Of a DNA stretch of 31,249 bases, positions 9,512-19,579 are shown in pieces. Each line of letters starts with the position of its first letter. Position 1 is the first letter of the stretch. This stretch comes from Zancudomyces culisetae (taxonomy: Eukaryota > Kickxellomycota > Harpellomycetes > Harpellales > Legeriomycetaceae): positions 1 through 31,249 of the forward strand of contig LSSK01001357.1 of the NCBI GenBank assembly GCA_001969505.1, read 5' to 3'. The notes below the pieces were generated by a model. That model ran no database searches. It was not told the origin of the DNA and was given only the letters and a program-made list of their open reading frames with translations. The position numbers were made by a program, and so were the translations under genes.

Positions 9512-12500
9512 ATGGAACGGGTTATTGACATTAGAGCACCGTTTGTTGAAATTAAGAGTGTGGGTCAGACCAGAATCAATAAAAACGGTAGGAATGAGTA
9601 TGGTGGGAACAAAATAAAAGCTAAAAATGTAGATAAAAACAAGAAGAGCAGTGGCGGAGGAAATCTAGACAAAAAAAAAGAAAATCATAAACACGCAAAA
9701 AATCCATCTAACAGTGCAAAGGCGAAAGAAAAGGAAAAGGAAAAAGGGGGGAAGAAGAAGTATGTCTGGTTAGGAATCGAGAGAGAATTAAATCAAGAGG
9801 AAATCGAAATGCTAAATAAAAAGTAAGTGAGGAGGGTGTATTTATTAATGTTTGTTGGGGCGATTAGGGCGAATCAAGCTTCATTATTTTCTATTTTTTT
9901 TATTGTAAAACCAGTTTAGCAGGTTATATCCATACTAAAGGGGTATATAAAATTCCTAAACAAGAGAACATGATCGTAAAAGAAAAACTCTATAAAAATA
10001 AATAGTAAATATGGTATTGTGGCACTGCTGGTGATCTGGGGAGCGATAAACATCATGAATAGATGGAGCCATTTCCCGCTGGAATGGGTGGTGTATTTGT
10101 TTTTTTTAACGCTGGCCTTGATACATAAATATCGGAGAAAGGACGCTGGGATATTGACACCATTAATGACGCTGAACGTATTATCTGTGTTGATCTATTA
10201 CAGTGTTCCATCACATATACTGCCAAAGGCTTCGGTGGTAGTAGTGTATTTCTTACTAGTCCGTTCGATCTGTGGATTGGATGGGTGTTGGTGGGTTTTG
10301 GCGATAATTATATCTTTAGTCCAAATAGAGCAGATAAAATTATTCACCTTTGGAAGGTTGATTACGGTGATGTCATCACATTGTGTATCGTTTGGGGTAT
10401 TTTGGTGTGTATTTGCAATGCTTAGGGATGTTGGGGATAATGGAAGAAAACACTCGGAGAAACAGATCGGGAAAAGCAGTATAGGTAAAAGTGACTTGGA
10501 TTTAAGGCTAACACTAACACAGATACAGAAAGATAGGTTGGGTATAATGTGGCAGTTTGAAGGGGCTCGGAAAAGTATAAAGACGATATACGACAATTTC
10601 AATTCAAAGTTGAAAAATAAGGTCGGCAACACTAATCGAGAGGATGATTTAAATACAAAAAACCACCGTATAGCTAAATACACAATAGAGGTTAACGGTA
10701 AAGCGGTAGCAGAGTGCAGGAAGACAGAGAACAAGGTAGTAATAGTGGGTTTGGAGAAAAGTAAAGTCTATAGGATCCAAGTTATAGCAGTTTTTGGAAA
10801 TAACAGTGGGATTCATATGTCATCGGTGGTAATAGCGAAAACATTGGACAGGGAGCCGGAGAGCAGGGTTGGGGTGTGTACATATTCTGGTGCAAACGAA
10901 GCAGAAGAGCACAATGCTTGTGCTCAGAGAGATGTGAGCGGTGAGGAGAGTAGTGGTGTGGGTGGTATTTCAGAACAGATACCAGAGGATGAAGAGACAG
11001 AGGATGAACAAGAAGAAGTGTCGGAGGATCAACAAGAAGAAGAGTCAGAGGATGAACAAGAACAAGTCTCAGAGGATGAAGAAGAAGAAGGGTCAGAGGA
11101 AGAAGAAGAAGAAGAAGAAGAAGAAGAAGAAGAAGAAGAAGAAGAAGAAGAAGAGAATTCCAAGCTCGAGATAAATTCTAGATACGAAAACTCCGAAGAA
11201 ACCGAAACTGAGGGTATTACTTATTTGACGAAGGAACAAGCAGCAGTAATGGCACAAAATGTGGCATATAAACTAGATACGAATTTAGAAGATAATCATT
11301 GGAGCGAGCAAGAGCAAACGAGGCTGCGAGCGTCATTAGAGGGAGGAAAAAGAAGCACCAGTGTTCAAAATGACGCAAACGCTGTTGTTGATTCTGAAAA
11401 ACTATATGGAAGCGAATACCAGGCAGCAGGATATGAACGAAGAATGAGTAATGTATCTAACCAATTACAGGAGATTTTCGATAGTTCGTCTGCTACTGAG
11501 AGTGCCTTTGAGGCAGAAAGTCCGAAACAAGTTTCAAAAATCAAGGTTGAAGCAATGAATATGGATGATGGCGATGAGTGTGTATATATCGAAAATCATA
11601 ATCAGCTAAATGGATCCAAAAGCACTGTAGGAAGCCTTGATGAAAAGAAAACATTAACATTTGGTACAGAGGGTGAGGGAAGGGTATTCGATGTTCAGAA
11701 TAAAAAAAAGGAAAATTTCAGGAGGGAAACAAACGGAGCAAAAGCTGAACCCAACCTTGTGAGTGTGGTAGAAAACGAAAGGATACGAGCTGAAGGTAAA
11801 GGCAAAAAGATGTTTGGTACTTCCAAGGATTTGGAAAAGATGGTTGGAAATGCCGAAAAAGGGACAGATCGATACACTAGAAAGACCGGGACCACTGGAT
11901 ACAACTCTAGTAGAGTTGATACAGAAAAGTTAAGTAACAAAACAAAAATTGCAAACATCAGAGACGCAAGACTCCAAGGCTACGAGGCGGCAGGAGATAA
12001 AGCTGAACAGCACCATTCTCACAAAAACCGACGCCATACAAGCAATGCTGAATTGAATGACACAGCCATAGGCAAATCTCAATCATATATAAGTGGCGTA
12101 GATGGTCAAATCCAAGAAAACAGGGCTACAAAACAACGAGAAAATGAGTCAATCAATACACATGGTCTTGGAATTGGCTACGGCAAAGGTCGCTTGTTTA
12201 GATCTCGAACCCACCACAATAGCAATACAAACTTTGATTCATCGTCTCGTGACCAGCCACTTCTATCGAAGGGCGACAGCATTGATACCAGGCAATTCGT
12301 TACCAACAGAAACGAGGATAGCTATGTAAGAAGTGATGGTAGTGGTAGTGGTGGTGGTGGAATTGAAGTTGGATCATCACAATCGCATACTGATAACGAG
12401 GGTGGCGGTATCTATACTGCACATAACGGAAGTGAGCCTGAGCATATTCTTTCATTTCGAAAAAGTACTGGTACTGTAAATGCTACCACAGATTCCACTC

Positions 12501-12631
12501 TGGTTTCTTCGCCTGATCCGTTTGCTTCTTTCACTGAAAACAATAGTATACAGCAGCCTTTTAGTTCCAGGTCGAGTATAATGGGTATTCCAGGTGGTTC
12601 CAATCTTCCACAGAACAGCAACAGCAACAGC

Positions 12632-12678
<47 letters not shown>

Positions 12679-13792
12679 CGTCAATAACAGCAGTAACCTT
12701 ACAAACACTCCTTACTATTTTAAAAATAGTAACCTTTCCACTTTTGAATTCAATTCCCCGTCTTCTACAATGCTGAAAAGAACCAGTACCATCGGCAACC
12801 GTTTCAATCTTTCTAATATTCCATCTATGCACACCCAAAATCACTCTGGGTTTTCTAGTCTAATCAACGATAGCTATGAAAGAGACATTCTAAGAAATGT
12901 AACCAGAAGTGAGGAAGAAATGTTTGGGTCTAGGGTTAGACGTTCGCCTCAATCTAGCACTTCTTCTTGTTCTATACCGCATCTAAAGGACGGTCTTTTT
13001 GCTAACTCTAACTCTCCTGATTCAAACCCTGGTTATCAAAACTCTAAATATTACGACTCTCGTTTCGGTCTAAACAAGCTAGATACTGGCCGTGAACTTC
13101 TACATTCAAATGATTATTATGACGCTTTATTTGACATTTCATCAAAAAACCGGGCTACCAATAATGATGCTTCAACCAATGACTCCTACACCACATTTTC
13201 CAAGGCCTATACCCAAAATCAATGTGCTAATAGGCGCCCATTCGATAAACTCCAGGCATATACACCCAATCGGCTGTCTGCCCACTATGGAGCTGGTTCT
13301 CAGAATACACATATTGATTCTATGGGTAGATCTTCTTTTGCCCCGTCTGGCGGGGGTTGGTATTTACCTGAAAATCAACCCATCTCTTCTACTACAGGAT
13401 TTTCGAGCCCTATTTCTCAGAGGAATGATGGTGCTGGGTCAACTCCCCTTGGTCCTCGTTCCTTCGATAACGATGCCCGCAATTCTCACTTTTTCTACGA
13501 ATCGTATCCAAGCTCGCTAAGCAACCCTGCGTTTGCATCCCTGAGTCCCAATGAACAAATCACAAACCATGTTACCGCGCCTAATGGATCCACCTATTCG
13601 GTACTAAACGATAAGCACCTAATTGATTATTTTAACTCATCATCATCATCTTCTTCTTCTCGCTCCGCAGTCCGTAACCCAAACGCAGATTACCAGCGGA
13701 GAAATATCAACCACAGTCCTCCCAAGAATAGCTTGAATTCAGCCAAATTGAGCTCCAAGTCTGTTAAAAAGTCCTCTTTTGCTACGCCTTGA
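9512..13792 (+). CDS. Large multi-pass membrane protein with a fibronectin type III domain and low-complexity tail (two-exon model, 1365 aa)
   Basis: The large frame stays open to TGA 13790-13792 but has no upstream in-frame ATG before 10055, although hydrophobic coding sequence runs upstream of it (IVALLVIWGAIN). The 104-codon frame from ATG 9512 ends in AAG-TAA-GT, a GTAAGT donor at 9823. The only AG after the last in-frame stop that fits the phase is at 10004-10005. Joining 9512-9822 to 10006-13792 gives 4098 nt in frame. The N-terminal exon is lysine-rich and soluble. Next come about four to five membrane segments coded between 10010 and 10432. A fibronectin-III-like domain follows at about 10510-10850 (IAKYTIEVNGKAV...VVIVGLEKSKVYRIQVIAV). 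The rest, about 980 residues, is disordered: acidic, with poly-Glu (11095-11155), then Ser/Asn-rich with poly-Asn. Related architectures (short membrane region plus one FN3 domain) occur in filamentous fungi, function unknown to me. If the join is wrong, the large protein would start at 10055 and the 104-aa frame would be a separate basic protein. Confidence 0.7.
9823..10005 (+). other. Proposed intron of the FN3 membrane protein gene
   Basis: 183 nt, GTAAGT donor, AAATAG acceptor, with TACTAAA near 9935 and CCTAAAC near 9955 as possible branch sites. The branch-to-acceptor distance is longer than in the other introns of the window. Phase 2; joins AA to T (Asn). Confidence 0.5.
11095..11155 (+). 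repeat. GAA/GAG triplet tract coding for poly-glutamate
   Basis: Nearly pure GAA triplets in frame, giving about 20 consecutive Glu. It is preceded by four degenerate copies of an acidic Glu-Asp-Glu-Gln unit (about 10985-11090), so the acidic block looks like it grew by local duplication followed by triplet slippage. Confidence 0.9.
12618..12679 (+). repeat. AAC/AGC triplet tract coding for poly-asparagine
   Basis: AAC triplets, with AGC interspersed at the 5' end, encode about 18 consecutive Asn within a Ser/Asn-rich disordered region. Typical triplet slippage; it also produces artefactual long open frames on the other strand (poly-Val, poly-Leu). Confidence 0.9.
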
Positions 13793-14940
13793 AAATGTAC
13801 TTTTGGATTGTAAATAAAAAGAATCGATTAAAAAGATGTATCAATTTATCGACCTTCCATATTTAAAAAATGATTGGTTACAGACAATCACGATAATAAT
13901 ATGCATTTGGTTGTGTTTATCTACCCATAACAGCATTAGCGCTTTTAATGACACTGGGGCTTATTTTCGCTATTTTGATTTAGTTTGGTTTCACTACTCC
14001 CTTTAATGCCTTAATAAATTAACTTCACGTCAAAAGACACTGCATTGTACACTGCTAATACTGTTCCAAATAAAAGTTATATTAAAGGCAAGTTTGATCA
14101 GCCTTAAACTACCTTATTACTTTCTAAATGCTTGGCCTGATCAGCTTGGGGGCTATTCCATTGTTTTTTTCGTTTTTTCATTTTTTTCTTGTAAATCCAT
14201 GAGCCTAATGTTATTGTTTTCCCACTAATACCGCTTTTTGGGAGGAGTTTTGTAAGGAAGTACTGTTTTTACTCGCCAGTTCTTGGTAGTTGTGATTTTA
14301 TTGGCAATATGAGACTAATTCCAATAAATTATTAGCTAATTTAATTGATTATGAATTATTATTTTCTGTTTACATTCAAAATTCCAATAAATCGCGAAAA
14401 AAGTTAAATCTTTTACGTGACAATCCAAAATTGTCAGGCCATTCGCTAAATTGAACACAACCAGATTGAAGTCAAATTCCAAAACACTCATTTGTAGCAG
14501 AAATTGAGAAAACTTGCGTGGGCGAGTGGAGTATACTCGAAAAAGCCAAGTTTATTGAACATTTCGATACTCTAGTGGATACTGTAAAATATAATGCAAA
14601 AAAAAAAAAGCTGGCTATGAGATGTTGATGGTGTAAACTTTCGATTCAGTTACAGGGTAGGCATTGCAGTTCTCCGGCAATAAATATGTGGTTTTAAATA
14701 CTGTCCTTATAGGCCAACTGTTTCACAGAATTATTTATGATTGCTGGAAAACATGTTTATCATATTATTGGTGGGGTTAGAGCTAATGTTGGGGAAAAGT
14801 AAGATGATTTGTATTCCTTTTTTTTATTTTCTTTTGTCAATTTATTCTTTCAATTTATTTTGTTAAAACGCCAAAACCCATGGAGAAAAGTCCAAATTAA
14901 AGTCAGAGAATAAACATGTTTTTCGCATCACCAAGTAAAC

Positions 14941-14972
14941 ATCCAAATCCCAAATCCCAAATCCCAAATCCA
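14941..14972 (+). repeat. Heptamer tandem repeat (AAATCCC)
   Basis: About 4.4 copies of AAATCCC. A short microsatellite-like array in a non-coding region. Confidence 0.85.
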
Positions 14973-15528
14973 ACAACTGCGCGATATTTTCTATGGTTGG
15001 TTGACATACTTTTATTACTCCTTCAACCCCAAACCCGCATTCAATCAAACTATCATACCGAATATCACCATTATTTTTCTACTTTTTTTTTTGATGATTT
15101 TAGTCTGAAATATTCTGCAATACATTTGCATTAAACAAACTAGACCGTCAGCATTAGTAGAATAGGTAAAGAATTCAAAAACGTAACATCAAGATACTGT
15201 ACTGAATCATAGAAAATCATATAGTATCCACAGACGTTGTCTTCCGAAACAGTAAGTGCGCTGACTTTTGTGTCACATTTGCGTTTGTTTTCAGTAATTG
15301 ATCTTTTTATCTTTGATGTAGTACTCTTTGAAATACTAGCTAATAATTCTAAAAGAGATATTGTTTTAATTTACTTATAGTACTATTATGGTAAAAACAT
15401 ATTTACTACCAGTCTAACAAAAGTGTATCCGTCGAGGGTAATCAATGGATGAAATAGCGAAAACTCAACCATATTAATTTTATAAATTTTGCAAAGGTAT
15501 AATAATAATAGCAATAATAAATCAAAAA

Positions 15529-15566
15529 AGAGAAAAAGAGAAAAAGAGAAAAAGAGAAAAAGAGAA
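15529..15566 (+). repeat. Octamer purine repeat (AGAAAAAG) in the presumed 5' leader
   Basis: About four to five copies of AGAAAAAG ending roughly 50 nt before ATG 15617. The all-purine tract is likely in the 5' untranslated region or core promoter of the Cys/His-rich gene. Confidence 0.8.
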
Positions 15567-15616
15567 CTGAAGCAGTTTGAAGAGTTAATAACAAGGACAA
15601 AAGAGACGTACAAACG

Positions 15617-17257
15617 ATGAGTGGATTTAATAATCGCGGATACGGTTTCAAAAGTGCATTTGGTGATACTTGGAGCGGTCCAAATCAATTTTCGTATTTT
15701 GAAAGTGGGTTCAAACCCAAGTATCAAGGGATATTTGTCAAGAATGGAAGCGACGACGATGACGGTTGGTGGGAAGGCAAGCAAAAAACGAAGCGCTGTT
15801 ATAGCTATGACAGCGACTGTGAAATATGCCAGCAACTAGAACATCGGGGATGCGATTTTGAGGTTCATGAGTATAAGCGGTATGAGTTTGGTCGGTTTGA
15901 TGCGGTGGATTCGTATTTTGATCGACATCCATTCTTTTTCAAGAAGCATACGACGGCGTTTGATGAATATGATGAAACCAGAAAAACTACGACAGTAACG
16001 ACAAACACAACCGCAGTTAAGCAGTCCGAGACATGTGGTTGCAGTGGTGGTCATTCAAGACCCTCTACAAGACACTCGTGCCATTCACACTGTGATTGTT
16101 CAGATTGTAAAACCGTATACTACATCCGAGAATACTGCGATCATGGTTGCAGACATGGCTGTAGCCATGGCTGTAGCCATGACTGCGGTCACTGCCACCA
16201 CAAAAACCATAGCGCGAGTTGTAACTGCAAAAATACCCAAGAAAAGGCTGTCAGTACCGATTCTAGATTTTTCCATGAGAAAGATTCTCATAAATACAGC
16301 CGTAGTGATTTAGATGTTGATATTGATGTTGATATTAAAGAGAAAATATCCAACAAGTCTCACCATAACCTGTCCAGGTACGAAATTGACGTTGATGTGC
16401 ATAAACATGAGCATAAACATGAGCACAAGAAACCCACAAAAATTGAAGTTGACGTTGATATCAGCACGGATTCTTCTCATACCACAGTTATTGACCACAC
16501 AAAGCACAAGGTCGATGCCAGCTACCATGCATTGCCTCTTCATCCCAACCATATGAACCAGCAACCCCGTATTGCTGGCAAATGCAGAATTTGTAGCTTC
16601 TTTTGTTATGGCATCTGTTCCCTACCATACAATCCAAACGCCAGGTTTAAAAACAAAAACTTTAGATTGTTTCCAACCTATGATTTTATTGCAGATGACT
16701 ACGAAGCAAAACCCAGAGATGCGCCCTTTCCCAAGCACCAAGCCTCGCTCAATAAAAACAGATTCAAGCTTGTAATCAAAAAGAACTGTTTTATTCACTC
16801 GTTCATTTTTGTGGATATTATTGGCGATCATACAGTGGTATGGGGCAAGCTACTTGGTGCAGGTGAGTTGTATAACACTCCTGCTGTTCAAACCAAGTTT
16901 CCGGGCTTTCTAAAAAGACGTGATCGCAAAAAAGAGCAACCCAAGGAAGAAAAGCATGACCACCACGACCACCATGACCACCACGACCACCATGACCACC
17001 ATGACCATCACGACCACCACGACCACCACGACCACCACGAACACCACGAACACCACGATCATCATCATCACCATCATGGAGGCAATACACCAAACGATCG
17101 CAGAGTTACCTACGAGGGGTTGTTGGAGCAGGGTATTCCTCTTTTCTACAAATCGTTCCATACTCCTGCATCTTCGTTTGAGCGCGAAAGAGCGTACGCT
17201 GAAATTGACAACAGTAACGACTTTGTTTTGATTGTTCCAGTTAGAAAAAACAAATAG
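15617..17257 (+). CDS. Cysteine/histidine-rich protein with VDVDI repeats and an HDH minisatellite (unknown function)
   Basis: A single-exon 546-residue protein starting at ATG 15617, not recognised. There is no signal peptide and no membrane segment. The layout in order is as follows. An aromatic/Gly-rich N-terminus (1-60) is followed by a first Cys pair (CEIC, about 72-75). A dense Cys/His cluster (about 140-205) contains repeated HGC/SHGC/CSDC units. A central region (about 230-300) has three copies of an alternating Asp/hydrophobic strand (DVDIDVDI, EIDVDV, EVDVDI) with KHEHKHEHK between. A second Cys group (CRICSFFCYGIC, about 325-336) precedes an apparently folded segment with IIGDHTVVWGKLLGAGELY (about 403-421). 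Then comes a 41-residue His tract of HDH/HEH triplets and a globular-looking C-terminal 60 residues. The Cys/His content points to binding of several metal ions (Zn, Cu or Ni), as buffer or structural protein; that is inference. It could also be an assembled coat, septal or matrix protein. It is likely lineage-specific. Confidence 0.82.
   Translation: MSGFNNRGYGFKSAFGDTWSGPNQFSYFESGFKPKYQGIFVKNGSDDDDGWWEGKQKTKRCYSYDSDCEICQQLEHRGCDFEVHEYKRYEFGRFDAVDSYFDRHPFFFKKHTTAFDEYDETRKTTTVTTNTTAVKQSETCGCSGGHSRPSTRHSCHSHCDCSDCKTVYYIREYCDHGCRHGCSHGCSHDCGHCHHKNHSASCNCKNTQEKAVSTDSRFFHEKDSHKYSRSDLDVDIDVDIKEKISNKSHHNLSRYEIDVDVHKHEHKHEHKKPTKIEVDVDISTDSSHTTVIDHTKHKVDASYHALPLHPNHMNQQPRIAGKCRICSFFCYGICSLPYNPNARFKNKNFRLFPTYDFIADDYEAKPRDAPFPKHQASLNKNRFKLVIKKNCFIHSFIFVDIIGDHTVVWGKLLGAGELYNTPAVQTKFPGFLKRRDRKKEQPKEEKHDHHDHHDHHDHHDHHDHHDHHDHHDHHEHHEHHDHHHHHHGGNTPNDRRVTYEGLLEQGIPLFYKSFHTPASSFERERAYAEIDNSNDFVLIVPVRKNK
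16955..17077 (+). repeat. 9-bp coding minisatellite (His-Asp-His triplets)
   Basis: In-frame 9-nt units of the form CAC-GAC-CAC, with CAT/CAC variation. Twelve units carry an acidic centre (nine Asp, then Glu, Glu, Asp) followed by five further His. Third-position variation between units argues that it is not a very recent expansion. Confidence 0.92.
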
Positions 17258-17451
17258 GGATTTATAGCTCTTTGCACAATCTTTTATATATCTTTTAACA
17301 CCATCCCTTTTAACTAATAAATAAATCAGGAAAGAAAGTGGATAAAGAAAAAACTTTACAGAATTCACAAACCCCGTAAGACTACATTAGATAACTGAAG
17401 AAGATGGAACCAGAAAAAGGGTTTCAGAGCAAATAGCTTGCTGTAATTCGC

Positions 17452-18297
17452 TCACATCTTAGACAACTCGATGCTTCTTGCCTTGGCTGCATGGCAACCC
17501 TTTGCAATGTGTTCTCCCACACTATCTGCTTTCATACTTTCAATGGCGGCATGAGTAGTACCGTTGGGTGAGGTAACAGCAGCCCTTAGTTCTGAAATTT
17601 CTTTGTCAGTCCCTAGTACCATCTTTCCGGCACCTATACACGTTTGAGCAATCAGCTTTCTGGAGGACTCTTTATCCAAGCCCATTTCCACAGCAGCCTT
17701 TTCCATTGCCTCCATTACATAGAAGAAATATGCTGGTCCTGAGCCAGAGATGGCAGTAACTGAATCGATATCTCGATCAGTTTTGAACCAGAAAAAGTAT
17801 TTCGACAAATTTTTAGCCACGGTTTCTGCCAGCGCTTTCTGTTCGGGTGTAACATACTCGTTGGAAATCAGACCCGCAGCCCCTTCATTCACCAGTGCGG
17901 GTGTATTTGGCATCATCCTTACTACTGCCACTGTCTTGTATTCATCATCAGAAGCCCAATTATAGATCGAGCTCGAAGAAACACCAGCTGCAATCGACAT
18001 GAGCAGCGGATTGGTTCGTTTCAATATATCTCGGGTTTCGCTGATCACTACCGGTACATAACTTGGCTTTGTGGCTATTATGATAATATCTGGCTTTCCA
18101 TTTTTAACTCCATTCAAACACTCGATATTGCTTGTTGTGACAAAGACGCCATATGTCTTTTTCAAGTATTCAAGCCTGGGCTGGTATGGATCTGCGACGT
18201 ATATTCCTCCCTTATCGTGGCCTCCCTGTATCAAGCCGGCAATTATGCTCTCGCCCATGTTGCCACCTCCTATTAGACAAATGTTTTTACCGACCAT
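17452..18297 (-). CDS. PRO3: Pyrroline-5-carboxylate reductase
   Basis: Complete 281-residue single-exon protein, close to yeast Pro3 (286 aa), starting at ATG (complement of 18295-18297). It catalyses the last step of proline synthesis, NAD(P)H-dependent reduction of 1-pyrroline-5-carboxylate to proline, in the cytosol. The Rossmann nucleotide-binding loop IGGGNMGESI is at residues 8-17. The family signature region AISGSGPAYFFYVMEAMEKAA is at about 182-202, and TSPNGTT, part of the substrate-binding C-terminal helical dimer domain, at about 239-245. The gene ends 194 nt from the Cys/His-rich gene (convergent) and starts 293 nt from a small ORF on the other strand (divergent). Confidence 0.96.
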   Translation of the reverse strand: MVGKNICLIGGGNMGESIIAGLIQGGHDKGGIYVADPYQPRLEYLKKTYGVFVTTSNIECLNGVKNGKPDIIIIATKPSYVPVVISETRDILKRTNPLLMSIAAGVSSSSIYNWASDDEYKTVAVVRMMPNTPALVNEGAAGLISNEYVTPEQKALAETVAKNLSKYFFWFKTDRDIDSVTAISGSGPAYFFYVMEAMEKAAVEMGLDKESSRKLIAQTCIGAGKMVLGTDKEISELRAAVTSPNGTTHAAIESMKADSVGEHIAKGCHAAKARSIELSKM

Positions 18298-18590
18298 TTC
18301 TTTCCTAGTTTGTAGATTTTAGCCTGCGTCCTTCCCTTTTTGTTTACTTTTCGAGCGTATCTTAAAGATGTGCTTTTCAAATAAAATTAGGAGCTAAAAA
18401 AAAAATACTTGGTGCAATTATGTTTATTTTTCCAAAAGATTTTATTATTTTTGCTGTGAATTTTCGAATGGTTTTAACACACACAAAACTGTTAATACCG
18501 CCAAACTAAACTGGGATGTATGTACAAGAACATCAAATCCCTAGAAATTTGATGAATGGTATTTAGGTGTGTTAAAAACAAACAGCAAAA

Positions 18591-18857
18591 ATGGAGAAGC
18601 AAAGGCATATTCGAACCGACATTGCACCAATGCTGTCTGGCTTCAAGATGGAGCTGAACGTCGCGGCTGCCTTTAGACACTACCAAACACCTATGCGTAC
18701 ACAAGATACTAGACTGAATACAGTGCCTGTACCAGCGTTTTCCTACACCTTCCCCCTTGTTTCAACCCTAGCTCTTTTATTGATCAATTTAGGATATTCC
18801 ATTGAAAAAAAAATAGAAAAATGTATCACTAATGTGTCAATACCAATGAAATTCTAG
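18591..18857 (+). CDS. Small hypothetical protein with one predicted C-terminal membrane segment
   Basis: An 88-codon frame from ATG 18591, not recognised. The first 45 codons look more like coding DNA than their flanks: visibly higher G+C and a mixed, mildly basic composition with no acidic cluster. Residues about 48-70 (FSYTFPLVSTLALLLINLGY) could be a membrane segment. The last 18 codons are AT-rich and may be non-coding if the true gene is spliced within the frame. It is divergent from PRO3. It might be a small mitochondrial or ER membrane protein. Confidence is limited because only composition supports it. Confidence 0.4.
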   Translation: MEKQRHIRTDIAPMLSGFKMELNVAAAFRHYQTPMRTQDTRLNTVPVPAFSYTFPLVSTLALLLINLGYSIEKKIEKCITNVSIPMKF

Positions 18858-19579
18858 TTGAAAATATAAATACTTTGTTCCATCCAACTTTTGGCATGTC
18901 TAGATTTCGAACCACACCAGAAAGAAGATAACTTTTTTCGCCTCAAGTAGTGCAGGTTGTTGTAGGCAGGTGTATTTGCGATTTTTACCAGAAATATGGC
19001 AACAACTGAGGGTAGTTTTGTGTGATATTTATTTAATAATTTTATATAGCAAAAAAAAAACAAAGGCAACACCTGACAATCCTTCAAACCCAGTTTGTGG
19101 TGCCTTTTAATACCGTTAAACGTGATCAACGACGGTATTACAAGGATATAGTGAATATTTACTGATAACTAAAGAGTGTGATACAAGCTATAGGCCGCTA
19201 ATACATTCCCAATAAACATTTAGAAAAAAGTAGTTTTAAAGATGATAAAACATTGAGTTCAAAGTGCTCAATGAATGCTTCAATACGCAAAAATAACTAT
19301 TACCATCGTCACTCAGGATTTCGTGCACCATCAAATAGATCACCAAACTCACAATATACCATTAGTCAATGTCGTAATGTTTAATCATACTTTTCTCTCT
19401 GGTGGTAAATACGAGGGGGATATCAAATATAATCAGCTTTTATTAGTGGGGCTTGGTTTTACAACACCTTCTCTCCAATAACATTTAAAAGAAAACCAAC
19501 AATGCCATACAAAATAAAAGTAATAGTATCAACATTGCTGTTGGAAACAGCAGCAACAACAACTACAAAAAACAAAAGA
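18858..19579. other. Intergenic region, no gene seen
   Basis: About 720 nt of AT-rich DNA, containing the 3' side of the stomatin-like gene (-) and whatever follows the small ORF at 18591. Short open frames on both strands have random-looking composition. A CAG/CAA-rich bit at about 19548-19575 lies just after the stomatin stop. Confidence 0.5.

Larger units (their letters stand above)
13793..15616. other. Intergenic region, no gene seen
   Basis: About 1.8 kb between two genes on the same strand. It holds the 3' end of the FN3 gene and the promoter/5' leader of the Cys/His-rich gene. Simple structures seen: a CTGATCAG palindrome near 14137-14144 with a related TGATCAG at about 14095, a perfect GAGTATACTC palindrome (14529-14538), a 7-bp tandem repeat (14941-14972), T-runs around 14160-14190 and 14815-14840, and a purine tandem repeat in the leader (15529-15566). 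No exon stands out. Confidence 0.5.

Noticed and set aside
10941-11174. Plus-strand Lys/Arg-rich frame
   Set aside because: It is an alternate frame of the GAA/GAG tract and lies wholly inside the FN3 protein gene.
12412-12844. Minus-strand open frames with long poly-Leu or poly-Val
   Set aside because: They are shadows of the AAC triplet tract coding poly-Asn in the FN3 protein.
14941-14972. AAATCCC array as an interstitial telomere repeat
   Set aside because: It does not match the common fungal TTAGGG repeat, and four copies in non-coding DNA are adequately explained as a microsatellite.
16920-17368. Frames rich in Val, Thr or Gly around the His minisatellite
   Set aside because: Other-frame readings of the 9-bp repeat; composition comes from the repeat alone.
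18900-18935. Minus-strand GGTTCGAAATC resembling a tRNA T-arm
   Set aside because: The flanking bases do not form the 5-bp T stem, no D-arm or matching acceptor stem was found upstream on that strand.
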